11,314 nucleotides of DNA from Burkholderiales bacterium (GCA_030834045.1 JAURFZ010000040.1:1-11314); one strand, 5' to 3'; shown: positions 1-7,645, counted from the stretch's first letter. The notes: generated from the letters alone by a model not told the origin. Numbers and translations: made by a program.

Positions 1-42
1 AAAGTCCCCAATGTCCGGAACCTTGATCTCAATGTGTGCCAT
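1..42 (-). CDS. aceF: Dihydrolipoamide acetyltransferase (pyruvate dehydrogenase E2), N-terminal fragment
   Basis: Only the first 14 codons are in the window; the gene runs off the left edge. They read MAHIEIKVPDIGDF, the typical opening of an E2 lipoyl domain, in which a lysine further in carries the lipoyl arm that takes acetyl groups from E1. A strong ribosome binding site (AAAGGAAGG, complement of 50-58) lies 7 bp before the ATG at 42-40. The gene starts 27 bp after the aceE stop on the same strand, so the two are almost certainly co-transcribed. A small perfect inverted repeat (TGCCA/TGGCA, 37-47) straddles the start codon; its meaning is unknown. The fragment could be another lipoyl-domain enzyme, but its place directly behind aceE argues for E2 of pyruvate dehydrogenase. 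Confidence 0.87.
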   Translation of the reverse strand, partial: MAHIEIKVPDIGDF

Positions 43-69
43 TGGCATGCCTTCCTTTAATGAGATGAC

Positions 70-2778
70 TTAAAGAACCATTGCGGGGTTCGACCGCTCG
101 GTGTTGATTCCGTACTTCTTAATGGCCGCGTCAACAGCCTTTGCATCCAACGCGCCGTCTTGCATAAGGCTGTAGAGCGCAGCAATAGCCACATAGCGGC
201 GATCCACCTCAAAGAACTCACGAAGCTTCGCACGGGTGTCGGACCTGCCAAAGCCGTCGGTACCTAAAACGGTGTAGCGACGTCCTTCAGGAATAAAAGG
301 TCGAACCTGGTCGGCAAAAGTCTTCATGTAGTCGGTTGCTGCAACCACAGGGCCCTCGTGACCCTCTAGCTGCTGGGTGACGAAGGCCATACGGGGCTTT
401 TTGGTGGGATGCAGCAGGTTATAGCGTTGGGCATCAAGCCCTTCACGGCGTAGTTCATTAAAACTTGGGCAACTCCAGATGTCGCTGGCAATGCCAAAGT
501 CGGCCGCAAGAAGGTCTGCTGCGGCAATAACCTCTCGAAGTATGGTGCCACTACCCATTAGCTGAACGCGCTGTTTGGCTTTCTTCTCACCCACAGACTT
601 CAGAAGGTACATACCCTTAAGAATCTGGTCTTCTGTTCCCTTAACAAGACCGGGATGCTCATAATTCTCGTTCATGAGCGTGAGATAGAAGAACACATCT
701 TCTTGATGCTCAACCATACGCTTTAAGCCGCTGTGAAGAATCACGGCAACCTCGTGACCAAAGGTGGGGTCGTAGGACACGCAATTGGGTATGGCTGAGG
801 CGAGAATTTGGCTGTGTCCATCCTCGTGCTGCAAGCCTTCGCCATTAAGCGTGGTGCGGCCTGCCGTTCCTCCCAGCAAAAAGCCTCGTGCACGCATATC
901 ACCTGCCGCCCATGCGAGGTCGCCCACCCGCTGCAAGCCGAACATGGAGTAATAAATGTAGAAGGGGATCATGATGCGGTTGTTGGTGGAGTAGGACGTT
1001 GCTGCCGCAATCCACGAGCTCATGCCGCCTGCCTCGTTAATGCCCTCTTGAAGAATCTGACCCTTGATGTCCTCGCGGTAATACATCACTTGGTCGCGGT
1101 CTACAGGCTCGTACTTCTGGCCCTCGACAGAGTAAATACCAATTTGTCTGAACAATCCCTCCATACCAAAGGTACGTGCCTCATCCACCAGAATAGGGAC
1201 TACGCGAGGCCCTAGGGACTTATCACGTAATAGCTGCGTGAGGCAACGCACATAGGCCTGGGTGGTTGAAATTTCACGTCCCTCTGCGGTTGGCTCAAGT
1301 ACGGGAGCAAAGACGTCAAGGCTTGGAACCACCAAAGACTCTTCAGCCTTTACGCGGCGAGACGGCAAATAGCCGCCCAAAGCCTTGCGGCGTTCTTGCA
1401 TGTACTTCATCTCTGGTGAATCATCGGACGGCTTAAGGAAAGGCACGGATGCCAATTGCTCATCAGAGATAGGAATGCCAAACCGATCACGAAATTCCTT
1501 GATGGCGGTGTCATCGAGTTTTTTTGTCTGGTGCGCCGTGTTGCGGCCCTCGGCCACCTTACCCATGCCGAAGCCTTTGATGGTCTTCACCAAAATCACT
1601 GTGGGCTGCCCTTTGTGCCGGGAGGCAGCCGAGAAGGCGGAGTAAATTTTGTGAGGGTCATGGCCTCCGCGGTTCAAACGCCAGATGTCATCGTCCGACA
1701 TGGTGGCAACACGCTGCAATAACTTGGGGTGCTTACCAAAGAAATGCTTACGGACATAGGCACCGTCATTGGCCTTGTAGTTCTGGTACTCGCCATCCAC
1801 TGTATCCATCATGACTTTTTTCAGAATGCCGTCGTGGTCCATGGCTAAAAGTGGATCCCAGTAGCCGCCCCAGATCACCTTTATAACGTTCCAGCCCGCA
1901 CCTCGGAAATCGCTCTCTAGTTCTTGGATGATCTTGCCGTTACCTCGAACGGGGCCATCAAGGCGCTGCAGGTTGCAGTTCACCACCATCACAAGGTTGT
2001 CGAGTTTCTCGCGCGAGGCCATACCAATGGCCCCCATTGACTCCGGCTCATCCATTTCGCCGTCGCCGCAGAAGGCCCAGACCTTCCGCTCAGCGGTGTC
2101 TGTAATTCCTCGGGCATGCAGGTATTTAAGAAAGCGCGCCTGGTAGATGGCCATGATGGGGCCAAGACCCATGGAGACAGTTGGGAACTGCCAAAATTCG
2201 GGCATAAGCTGCGGATGAGGGTAGCTTGACAAGCCATGGCCATCGACCTCGCGACGGAAGTTGTTTAAATGATCCTCCGTTAAGCGGCCTTCAAGAAACG
2301 AGCGCGCGTAAATCCCAGGACTGGAATGCCCCTGAATAAAAAGAAGATCTTGACCCTGAGGATGGTCGGGGCCTTTCCAGAAATGATTAAAGCCAATACC
2401 AAGCATATTGGCCAAAGAAGCAAAACTTGAAATATGGCCTCCAAGATCGCCGTCATGACGATTGGCACGTACCACCATGGCCATTGCATTCCAGCGCATC
2501 CAAGATCGCAGACGCTCCTCGTACTCCAAGTTGCCAGGGCAATGCTCCTCTCGGGCGACCGGGATGGTATTTACGTAGGAGGTGTTGGCCGAAAACGGGA
2601 TAAAGCCTCCGGCCCTGCGCGTTTCGTCAATAAGGGTCTCAACAAGAAAGCGCGCCCGTTCAGGCCCCTCGCGGGCAATGACGGCTTCAAGGGCCTCACG
2701 CCATTCAATGGTCTCCTGGGGATCGGTGTCTGCGGCGGTATGGACCTGCTGGCTGACGTGAGGAGGAAGCGTGGACAT
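70..2778 (-). CDS. aceE: Pyruvate dehydrogenase E1 component, homodimeric type
   Basis: This cytoplasmic enzyme decarboxylates pyruvate with thiamine diphosphate and passes the acetyl group to the lipoyl arm of E2, feeding acetyl-CoA into the TCA cycle. The 902-residue protein is close to the 887 of E. coli AceE and is complete. The thiamine-diphosphate motif runs from GDGEMDEPE (about 238-246) to NCNLQRLDGP (267-276). The segment RNTAHQTKK places a histidine at about 416, matching the active-site loop histidine of E. coli E1 (H407). The usual N-terminal helix that docks on E2 (residues 20-50, EWREALEAVIAREG) is present. The ATG at 2778-2776 is preceded by AAGGAG (complement of 2787-2792) with 8 bp spacing, which supports this start. 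aceF follows 27 bp downstream. A two-component system is divergently transcribed from the other side of a 138-bp gap, where E. coli would use the repressor PdhR; no pdhR-like gene is in view. Confidence 0.97.
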   Translation of the reverse strand: MSTLPPHVSQQVHTAADTDPQETIEWREALEAVIAREGPERARFLVETLIDETRRAGGFIPFSANTSYVNTIPVAREEHCPGNLEYEERLRSWMRWNAMAMVVRANRHDGDLGGHISSFASLANMLGIGFNHFWKGPDHPQGQDLLFIQGHSSPGIYARSFLEGRLTEDHLNNFRREVDGHGLSSYPHPQLMPEFWQFPTVSMGLGPIMAIYQARFLKYLHARGITDTAERKVWAFCGDGEMDEPESMGAIGMASREKLDNLVMVVNCNLQRLDGPVRGNGKIIQELESDFRGAGWNVIKVIWGGYWDPLLAMDHDGILKKVMMDTVDGEYQNYKANDGAYVRKHFFGKHPKLLQRVATMSDDDIWRLNRGGHDPHKIYSAFSAASRHKGQPTVILVKTIKGFGMGKVAEGRNTAHQTKKLDDTAIKEFRDRFGIPISDEQLASVPFLKPSDDSPEMKYMQERRKALGGYLPSRRVKAEESLVVPSLDVFAPVLEPTAEGREISTTQAYVRCLTQLLRDKSLGPRVVPILVDEARTFGMEGLFRQIGIYSVEGQKYEPVDRDQVMYYREDIKGQILQEGINEAGGMSSWIAAATSYSTNNRIMIPFYIYYSMFGLQRVGDLAWAAGDMRARGFLLGGTAGRTTLNGEGLQHEDGHSQILASAIPNCVSYDPTFGHEVAVILHSGLKRMVEHQEDVFFYLTLMNENYEHPGLVKGTEDQILKGMYLLKSVGEKKAKQRVQLMGSGTILREVIAAADLLAADFGIASDIWSCPSFNELRREGLDAQRYNLLHPTKKPRMAFVTQQLEGHEGPVVAATDYMKTFADQVRPFIPEGRRYTVLGTDGFGRSDTRAKLREFFEVDRRYVAIAALYSLMQDGALDAKAVDAAIKKYGINTERSNPAMVL

Positions 2779-2916
2779 AGAGAAGTCTCCTTTTGCAATC
2801 CCCTGATTGTCCGAGGCTTTTTTCTCTCAAGCAAGCGAATTTTCGCGATGCGGCATAACATTTCACATTAAGAAATGTGACCAGCCTAGTGCTTAAACCC
2901 CGTTACACTGTGTTTC
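2779..2916. promoter_or_regulatory. Divergent control region between aceE and the histidine kinase gene
   Basis: This 138-bp gap must hold the promoters of both the aceE-aceF operon (leftwards) and the kinase/regulator operon (rightwards). Visible elements are the aceE ribosome binding site (2787-2792), a short inverted repeat GCGAA-TT-TTCGC (2835-2846), and overlapping repeats around 2868 listed separately. For the rightward operon, TACACT (2904-2909) is a possible -10 box, but I see no good -35 at standard spacing. For aceE, no convincing sigma-70 box pair can be named by eye. No Shine-Dalgarno sequence precedes the kinase ATG. That the region is regulatory follows from the divergent layout; the exact boxes are uncertain. 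Confidence 0.55.
2858..2880. repeat. Two overlapping inverted repeats, candidate operator
   Basis: Two perfect inverted repeats share the same bases. ACATTTC (2858-2864) pairs with GAAATGT (2872-2878) across 7 bp. TCACATT (2863-2869) pairs with AATGTGA (2874-2880) across 4 bp. They lie about 80 bp upstream of the aceE start and 37 bp upstream of the kinase start. Such dyads in a divergent region often bind a dimeric regulator. The FixJ/LuxR-type regulator encoded next door is the obvious candidate, but this is inference. A role as a transcript hairpin is less likely, because no T-run follows on either strand. Confidence 0.45.
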
Positions 2917-4446
2917 ATGAAAGAGTGGCTGTTAAGCTTTCTACGCCCAGGTCACCCCCGCGCCGAGCAAGAGTTATTGCGGGAAATCGCCTTCCGTCGA
3001 GCCATGGAAGACTCCATGCCAACCGGTATGCGTACCATCGCCTCGGATGGGCGCATCACCTATGTCAACCCGGCCTTTTGCCGAATTGTCGGCCTACCTC
3101 AAGAGTCTTTGGTAGGTGCCGAACCACCCTTCCCTTACTGGCCCCCGGAGGAGCGGCGCCAGCTTGAGGTCAACTTAAAAAGGCTACTTAAGGGTGACTT
3201 AAAACAGGTCAACACCCAGGTCAATGTCATGCACAGTGACGGGCGGCGACTGATCTGCCGTATGTACACCTCGCCTTTACGAGGCCCAGATGGGCTTCAG
3301 GCCGGATGGATGACCTCGGTCACTGACATCACCGAGCCAAGCCGTATTCGGGCAGAGCTTGCACAGGCGCAGGAACGCTTCATTACAGTGCTGCAATCCC
3401 TTGATGCGGCGGTGTCGGTTGCCCCACCCGCGCCAGAGGACGAGCTGCTTTTTGCCAATGAGGCGTATCGCAAATGGTTCGGCGACTCTTTAGAAATTGG
3501 CCACAGGCTTCTGAGTGCGGCCCATCGCTCACCCTGGGCCGACAGCCGGGAGTTTTTTAACGCAGCCGTGCAGCGCTGGTTTGATGTTCGTAGCCGAAGC
3601 ATTCAATGGGTAGACGGCCGTTTGGTGCAGTTGGTGGTGGCAACCGACATTACGCAACGCCATATTGCTGAGGAAAACCAACGGCTGCAGTACGAGAGGC
3701 TTGAGCAGACCTCGCGCTTAATTAATATGGGCGAGATGGCCTCGTCGCTTGCCCACGAGCTCAATCAGCCCTTAACGGCTATATCGAACTACACCATGGG
3801 GGCTGTCGCAAAAGTTCGCGCGGCGGCCCAAAGAGGCAAAAACCTATCGTGCGAAGAACTCGAGGGTATGTTGGTTAAAACTGCAAGACAAGCGGAACGG
3901 GCAGGCCAAGTGATACGCCGGATACGAAGTTTCGTAAAGCGAAGCGACCCGATAAGAAAATTTGTTGACCCCTCGGCAATTATTGCCGATGCCCTCGGAC
4001 TGGCTGAAATCGACGCTCAGTCTTTGGGTATCTCGATCAAGAAATCCATTGCCCCCAACCTGCCTGCCATTAACGTGGACCCCATACTGATTGAGCAGGT
4101 GCTAATGAATCTCTTGAAAAACGGCATGGATTCCATGAAAGACACTCCAAAAAAAGAGCTGGCACTTTTTGTGACAATCCGGGATGACCAAATTGTTTTT
4201 GCCGTCCGTGATCATGGTAAGGGCATGGCCCCAGAGGTGCGGGACCACATTTTTGACTCCTTCTACACAACAAAGACCGAGGGCATGGGCATGGGTCTAA
4301 ACATATGTCGGTCTATCATTGAGTCTCACCAAGGTCGGCTTTGGTTTGAGGACAATGCTGAGGGTGGCTGCCTTTTTCAGTTTAGCCTGCCACTGGGGGC
4401 TGTTACCGAGAGTGAGCGATCGCCTGTCACGGAGAAAACACAATGA
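2917..4446 (+). CDS. Soluble PAS-PAS sensor histidine kinase, FixL/NtrB-like
   Basis: This sensor kinase autophosphorylates on a histidine and passes the phosphate to the regulator encoded next. In the 509-residue protein I see a first PAS domain at about 25-140 (GRITYVNPAFCRIVG ... MTSVTDITE), a second, more diverged one at about 150-250 (LLFANEAYRKWFG ... VVATDITQRH), the H-box SLAHELNQPL with H280, an N-box at 393-407 (EQVLMNLLKNGMDSM), a G1 box RDHGKGM (431-437), the F-box DSFYTTK and the G2 box GMGMGLNI. No membrane span is present, so it should sense a cytoplasmic signal. The ligand is unknown; I cannot identify a haem-binding histidine with confidence. An in-frame stop at 2887-2889 rules out a longer N-terminus, so the ATG at 2917 is the best start although it has no Shine-Dalgarno. 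The stop overlaps the next start (ATGA), which indicates tight coupling. It lies divergent to aceE and probably answers to carbon or redox state. Confidence 0.93.
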   Translation: MKEWLLSFLRPGHPRAEQELLREIAFRRAMEDSMPTGMRTIASDGRITYVNPAFCRIVGLPQESLVGAEPPFPYWPPEERRQLEVNLKRLLKGDLKQVNTQVNVMHSDGRRLICRMYTSPLRGPDGLQAGWMTSVTDITEPSRIRAELAQAQERFITVLQSLDAAVSVAPPAPEDELLFANEAYRKWFGDSLEIGHRLLSAAHRSPWADSREFFNAAVQRWFDVRSRSIQWVDGRLVQLVVATDITQRHIAEENQRLQYERLEQTSRLINMGEMASSLAHELNQPLTAISNYTMGAVAKVRAAAQRGKNLSCEELEGMLVKTARQAERAGQVIRRIRSFVKRSDPIRKFVDPSAIIADALGLAEIDAQSLGISIKKSIAPNLPAINVDPILIEQVLMNLLKNGMDSMKDTPKKELALFVTIRDDQIVFAVRDHGKGMAPEVRDHIFDSFYTTKTEGMGMGLNICRSIIESHQGRLWFEDNAEGGCLFQFSLPLGAVTESERSPVTEKTQ

Positions 4447-5084
4447 TTGAGATGGTCTATGTTGTAGATGATGATGAGGCGGTTCGCGACTCGTTGCGAT
4501 GGCTTCTCGAGGCCAATGGCTTTCGAGTCACCTCGCTTGAGAGCGCCGAACGCTTTCTCGCAAGCCTTCCTAAGATTTCAAATCAAATGGCCTGCCTCAT
4601 TCTTGATGTTCGAATGCCCGGAATGACAGGAACCGAGCTGCACGAAGAGCTACTTGAGCGTGGCCTGCGCATTCCACTTATTTTTATCACGGGGCATGGC
4701 AACGTTCCCCTAGCCGTCGACAGCATGAAAAAAGGTGCCGTGGATTTCCTTGAAAAGCCCTTCAATGACGAACAGCTATGCGCGCTTGTAGCCAAGGCCT
4801 TTCAGCAACTGCGTGATGATGAGGAAAAAACCCATGGCGCAAAACGCGCCAAGGAGCTTCTTGCCCGACTGACACCCCGTGAGCAGCAGGTGCTCGAACG
4901 TATTGTTTACGGTAGGCTCAACAAACAAATCGCAGACGACCTCAACATCAGTATTAAAACCGTTGAGGCCCATCGTGCAAATATCATGGACAAGATTGAG
5001 GCAAGAACCATGGCCGATCTTATGAAGACGGCACTTGCAGCAAGTGAGGGCGAGGCACAGCCAAGTGGCAGTGGTACACTGTAG
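4443..5084 (+). CDS. Response regulator, FixJ/LuxR type
   Basis: This two-domain, DNA-binding regulator is the likely partner of the preceding kinase. The 213-residue protein has a receiver domain at 1-120 with acidic residues D9-D11, phospho-acceptor D55 in LILDVRMPGMTG, T83 in FITGHG and K105 in LEKPF; all switch residues are intact. A C-terminal LuxR/GerE helix-turn-helix at about 142-186 (LTPREQQVLERI ... KQIADDLNISIKTVEAHR) binds DNA. The receiver ending and the SIKTVEAHR recognition helix are typical of the FixJ subgroup. The start overlaps the kinase stop by 4 bp, so the two are translated together. Targets are not shown by sequence; the aceE promoter next to the operon is the natural guess. 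The last 15 residues are a low-complexity tail (EGEAQPSGSGTL) of no known role. Confidence 0.95.
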   Translation: MIEMVYVVDDDEAVRDSLRWLLEANGFRVTSLESAERFLASLPKISNQMACLILDVRMPGMTGTELHEELLERGLRIPLIFITGHGNVPLAVDSMKKGAVDFLEKPFNDEQLCALVAKAFQQLRDDEEKTHGAKRAKELLARLTPREQQVLERIVYGRLNKQIADDLNISIKTVEAHRANIMDKIEARTMADLMKTALAASEGEAQPSGSGTL

Positions 5085-5123
5085 CGCTTGATTTCAAAGG
5101 CTTTCGTTGTTTCTACGGACTGC

Positions 5124-5200
5124 GCGCCCGTAGCTCAGTTGGATAGAGTACCTGGCTACGAACCAGGGGGTCGTGGGTTCGAATCCTGCCGGGCGCGCCA
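5124..5200 (+). tRNA. tRNA-Arg (anticodon ACG)
   Basis: This is a complete 77-nt cloverleaf. The acceptor arm GCGCCCG (5124-5130) pairs perfectly with CGGGCGC (5190-5196), followed by discriminator G and an encoded CCA (5198-5200). The D arm starts TAGCTCAGTTGG. The anticodon arm CCTGG/CCAGG encloses the loop CTACGAA, with ACG at 5158-5160; A34 would be edited to inosine to read CGU, CGC and CGA. The T arm holds the standard TTCGAAT loop, with two wobble pairs in its stem. The gene lies 39 bp after the regulator stop on the same strand. A weak promoter-like TTGATT sits at 5088-5093, but I see no good -10 partner for it. Confidence 0.97.
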
Positions 5201-5389
5201 CAAATAACGAGCAACGAACAATGAATAAGTAAGCATGCTGTTGTAATTACTGCGAGGCGTGTTGGGTGAATCACTCACCCGCACTCATGTCAGTCACCTC
5301 AAGGGCTGGCTAACAAGCAACGGGTTAAACCAGGCTTTTACAGGTCGAACCTGCTGTATTTTGAACCATTTATATTTATAAAAATATTC
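5201..5389. other. Gene-free spacer after the tRNA, with two short dyads and an AT-rich end
   Basis: These 189 bp contain no credible gene. GGGTGA (5264-5269) and TCACCC (5275-5280) form a 6-bp dyad with a 5-bp loop, but no T-run follows, so it is not a classical terminator. CAGGT/ACCTG (5341-5353) is a second, weaker dyad. The last 35 bp are strikingly AT-rich and contain TATAAA at 5377-5382, a plausible -10 box for the following operon. No partial copy of the tRNA 3' end is visible here, so there is no sign of an integrated element. Confidence 0.45.
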
Positions 5390-6112
5390 TTGAAATTTCT
5401 TTTTACGGATCTTGATGGCACGTTTCTTGGCGGGACCAAGCAGGACCAACTGCGTCTGCTTCAGGCCATTGAATCCTCCGGCATTGGTCTCGTTTATGTC
5501 TCGGGTCGGGGCCACCCGAGTATTTTCCCAGCCATCAATTCCAATGAGCTTGCCAGGCCTAGTGCTGTTATAGGCGATGTCGGTACAAGCATCTGGGACG
5601 GCAATGGCGACGCCTTAAGCCAAGACTACGAAAGTCTTGTGCACGCCCGTTGGAAAGACGGGCAGCATCTTCTAAGAGAGCAGCTTAAGGAGTTCCTTCA
5701 CCAGGGTCTTAGTGAGCAGGCCATCTTGGGCCCGCGCCGTTACAGCCTGAACTTCACCAACCCCACAGTCGCCAAACGCGCAGCGAGACGCATTGAGGCG
5801 CTTGGCTTTGACAGCCTTATTTCTGACAACCAGTACCTTGATGCGCTACCTCGGGGCGTCAACAAAGGATTCGCAGTGAACTGGCTCATGGCTTATTGGG
5901 GGCTTAATGCCAACCAGGTTCTAGTGGCAGGAGACAGCCTGAACGATCTAGCGATGCTAAGCCTGCCGTTACCCGCAGTGGTGGTTGCTAACGCCGAGCC
6001 AGCGCTTAAAGAAGAGCTTCTAAATCGAAAAGAAAATCCAGGCCTTATGTTTGCAAGCCAAGATGGCGCTGCAGGCATTCATGAGTCGTTCAGGCAGCTT
6101 GGATGGCTATAA
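5390..6112 (+). CDS. HAD-IIB sugar phosphatase, sucrose-phosphatase-like
   Basis: Probably a cytoplasmic Mg-dependent phosphatase that removes phosphate from the product of the next enzyme. The 240-residue protein has all four HAD motifs: DLDGT with the nucleophile D7 and acid/base D9, S38 in VSGRG, K159 in GVNKG, and GDSLND (181-186). The segment IGDVGTSIW (61-69) resembles the IxDVGTEI signature of sucrose-phosphate phosphatases, with a C2B-type cap between motifs II and III. The start is TTG at 5390, which puts motif I at the usual distance from the N-terminus; no in-frame ATG or Shine-Dalgarno lies just upstream. A GgpS-like synthase follows after 24 bp. In some gammaproteobacteria a phosphatase domain of this kind is fused to the N-terminus of the synthase (GgpPS), so glucosylglycerol phosphate is the likeliest substrate. 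Sucrose or trehalose phosphate cannot be excluded. Confidence 0.85.
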   Translation: MKFLFTDLDGTFLGGTKQDQLRLLQAIESSGIGLVYVSGRGHPSIFPAINSNELARPSAVIGDVGTSIWDGNGDALSQDYESLVHARWKDGQHLLREQLKEFLHQGLSEQAILGPRRYSLNFTNPTVAKRAARRIEALGFDSLISDNQYLDALPRGVNKGFAVNWLMAYWGLNANQVLVAGDSLNDLAMLSLPLPAVVVANAEPALKEELLNRKENPGLMFASQDGAAGIHESFRQLGWL

Positions 6113-6136
6113 CAAGACCAAAGGAAACCTAACGCC

Positions 6137-7645
6137 ATGACAGGATCGGCCCGATTTGTATTGGTGTATCACCGACAACCCTTCGAAGAATATGAAGAAA
6201 ACGGCGAGGTCCGACTTCGGCCCCACCGCAGTCCCAACGGAATTATTCCCAGCCTAAAAGGGTTTTGCGCAAGCCTTCCCGACCCATCCGAGGCGGTCTG
6301 GCTCGCATGGAGCCATGTTGATACAGATGAGCAGGCTGGCACCATTCTTGGTGAGGCCACAGTGGAGGCTCAGAAAGAAACACCCCTTCGAGTGGTCCGC
6401 ATGGGCCTCACGCGCGAACAAGTAAGCTCCTTTTATCACGTGACATCGAAGGCGGCCCTGTGGCCTATCTTGCACGGGTTTCCAGGCCGCTTTGACTACG
6501 ACGCCGCCGACTGGGAGGCCTTTCGTGAGGTAAATGCACTTTTCGCAAAAGCCGTCTGCCAAACAGCTGCACCCGGCGCAACGGTCTGGGTTCACGACTA
6601 CAACCTGTGGCTTGTGCCCGGGCTTGTAAAGGCTCAGCGACGCGACCTGATTGTCAGTTTTTTCCATCACACGCCTTTCCCCCCTGCCGATATCTTCGGC
6701 ATTCTCCCCTGGCGCGAAGAAATTCTTGAGAGTCTTCTTCAGTGCCATAGGGTTGGCTTTCATGTGCCGCGATACGCCGATAACTTTGCCAACTGCGCCG
6801 AATCGTTTTGCCGAGCCCAGCCACTGCGACGCCAATTTGTTGGCAAGGAGCTTGCCCAGGTGGGCAGCGTTTTGCACCAAGCCTCTTACGCGAGCAGTCT
6901 TCGATACAAAGACCAGATCTGCCAGCTCGATGCAGTTCCAATTGGCATTGACACAGCGCTGATTCAAAGAACCTTGCGAAAGAAGGTCTCGCAACAAAAG
7001 GTTGGTGAAATTCGGCGCGAGCTTAATGTTGAGAAAATGATCTTTTCGGTGGGCCGAGTTGACTACACCAAGGGCACCTGCGAGATGCTCGATGCCTTTG
7101 AGCGTCTACTTCAACGCGAGCCGCAGTGGCATGGCCGAATAAAGTTGTGTCTCACAAGCGTAGCGCCCTCGCGCGGCATGAATGTCTATGAAGATATTCA
7201 AGATGACATTGAGCGGCGTGTCGGACACATTAATGGCCACTTCTCAAAGCTCTCCTGGAGCCCCATTCTTCTCTTCACACAGCCCATTGACTTCGAGACT
7301 CTGGTGTCTTGGTACTGTGCGGCCGATGTCTGTTTTATTACACCCTTGCGTGACGGCTTGAACCTTGTGGCCAAGGAGTTCGTCACCTGCCAGTCGGGCC
7401 GTGCAGGTGTGTTGGTGCTCTCAGAGTTCACCGGCGCTGTCATTGAACTGGACGAAGCCATTCATGTGAATCCTTATTCCAGTCGCAGCCTTGACCGTGG
7501 TCTTTCACAGGCCTTGGTTATGCCACGCGAAGAGGCAATGCGACGGCTTCAAGCCATGGAGAAAAGGCTTATGCGCTACAACATTCGCCATTGGACACGC
7601 AAAATGATGCAACTGCTTCGACCAGGAACCCCAAAAGACGTCTAG
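6137..7645 (+). CDS. ggpS: GT20 glycosyltransferase, probable glucosylglycerol-phosphate synthase
   Basis: Likely joins glucose from ADP-glucose to glycerol 3-phosphate, the first step to the compatible solute glucosylglycerol. The 502-residue GT-B fold protein keeps the catalytic set shared with trehalose-phosphate synthase OtsA: R13, HDYNLW (153-158), FFHHTPFP (175-182), SVGRVDYTKG with R307 and K312, and LRDGLNLVAKE with D406 and E414. Two features favour GgpS over OtsA. The N-terminus reads LVYHRQPFEE followed by SPNGIIPSLKGF, where OtsA has SNR and a Gly-Gly-Leu loop. The segments SVGRVDYTKG and SWSPILLFT also resemble cyanobacterial GgpS as I remember it. The ATG has an AAGGAA ribosome binding site 10 bp upstream (6121-6126). 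It lies 24 bp after the phosphatase gene and 10 bp before the monooxygenase gene, so all three probably form one transcript. GT20 membership is near certain; the exact acceptor is inferred. Confidence 0.8.
   Translation: MTGSARFVLVYHRQPFEEYEENGEVRLRPHRSPNGIIPSLKGFCASLPDPSEAVWLAWSHVDTDEQAGTILGEATVEAQKETPLRVVRMGLTREQVSSFYHVTSKAALWPILHGFPGRFDYDAADWEAFREVNALFAKAVCQTAAPGATVWVHDYNLWLVPGLVKAQRRDLIVSFFHHTPFPPADIFGILPWREEILESLLQCHRVGFHVPRYADNFANCAESFCRAQPLRRQFVGKELAQVGSVLHQASYASSLRYKDQICQLDAVPIGIDTALIQRTLRKKVSQQKVGEIRRELNVEKMIFSVGRVDYTKGTCEMLDAFERLLQREPQWHGRIKLCLTSVAPSRGMNVYEDIQDDIERRVGHINGHFSKLSWSPILLFTQPIDFETLVSWYCAADVCFITPLRDGLNLVAKEFVTCQSGRAGVLVLSEFTGAVIELDEAIHVNPYSSRSLDRGLSQALVMPREEAMRRLQAMEKRLMRYNIRHWTRKMMQLLRPGTPKDV

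Noticed and set aside
808..1215. Plus-strand open frame of 135 codons inside aceE
   Set aside because: It is antisense to conserved AceE sequence, has no family resemblance and no ribosome binding site worth noting.
5264..5280. Intrinsic terminator after the tRNA
   Set aside because: The dyad is only 6 bp and no T-run follows on the plus strand.
5342..5353. 12-base string AGGTCGAACCTG that also occurs at 298-309
   Set aside because: One copy is in aceE codons and the other in a spacer, with no shared context. It is a short near-palindrome, and I take it as chance.
5124..5389. Genomic island attachment site at the tRNA
   Set aside because: tRNA-Arg genes are common targets, but there is no integrase, no repeat of the tRNA 3' end in the window and no change in gene character beyond it.
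6254..6997. Long open frame of 247 codons on the minus strand opposite the synthase gene
   Set aside because: It lies wholly within a gene with clear catalytic motifs, has no recognisable domain, and is of low-complexity mixed character. It is a shadow of the plus-strand codon pattern.
6137..7645. Trehalose-6-phosphate synthase (otsA)
   Set aside because: The catalytic core is shared, but the N-terminal YHRQPF and SPNGI segments and the following conserved blocks fit glucosylglycerol-phosphate synthase better. OtsA remains the second choice.
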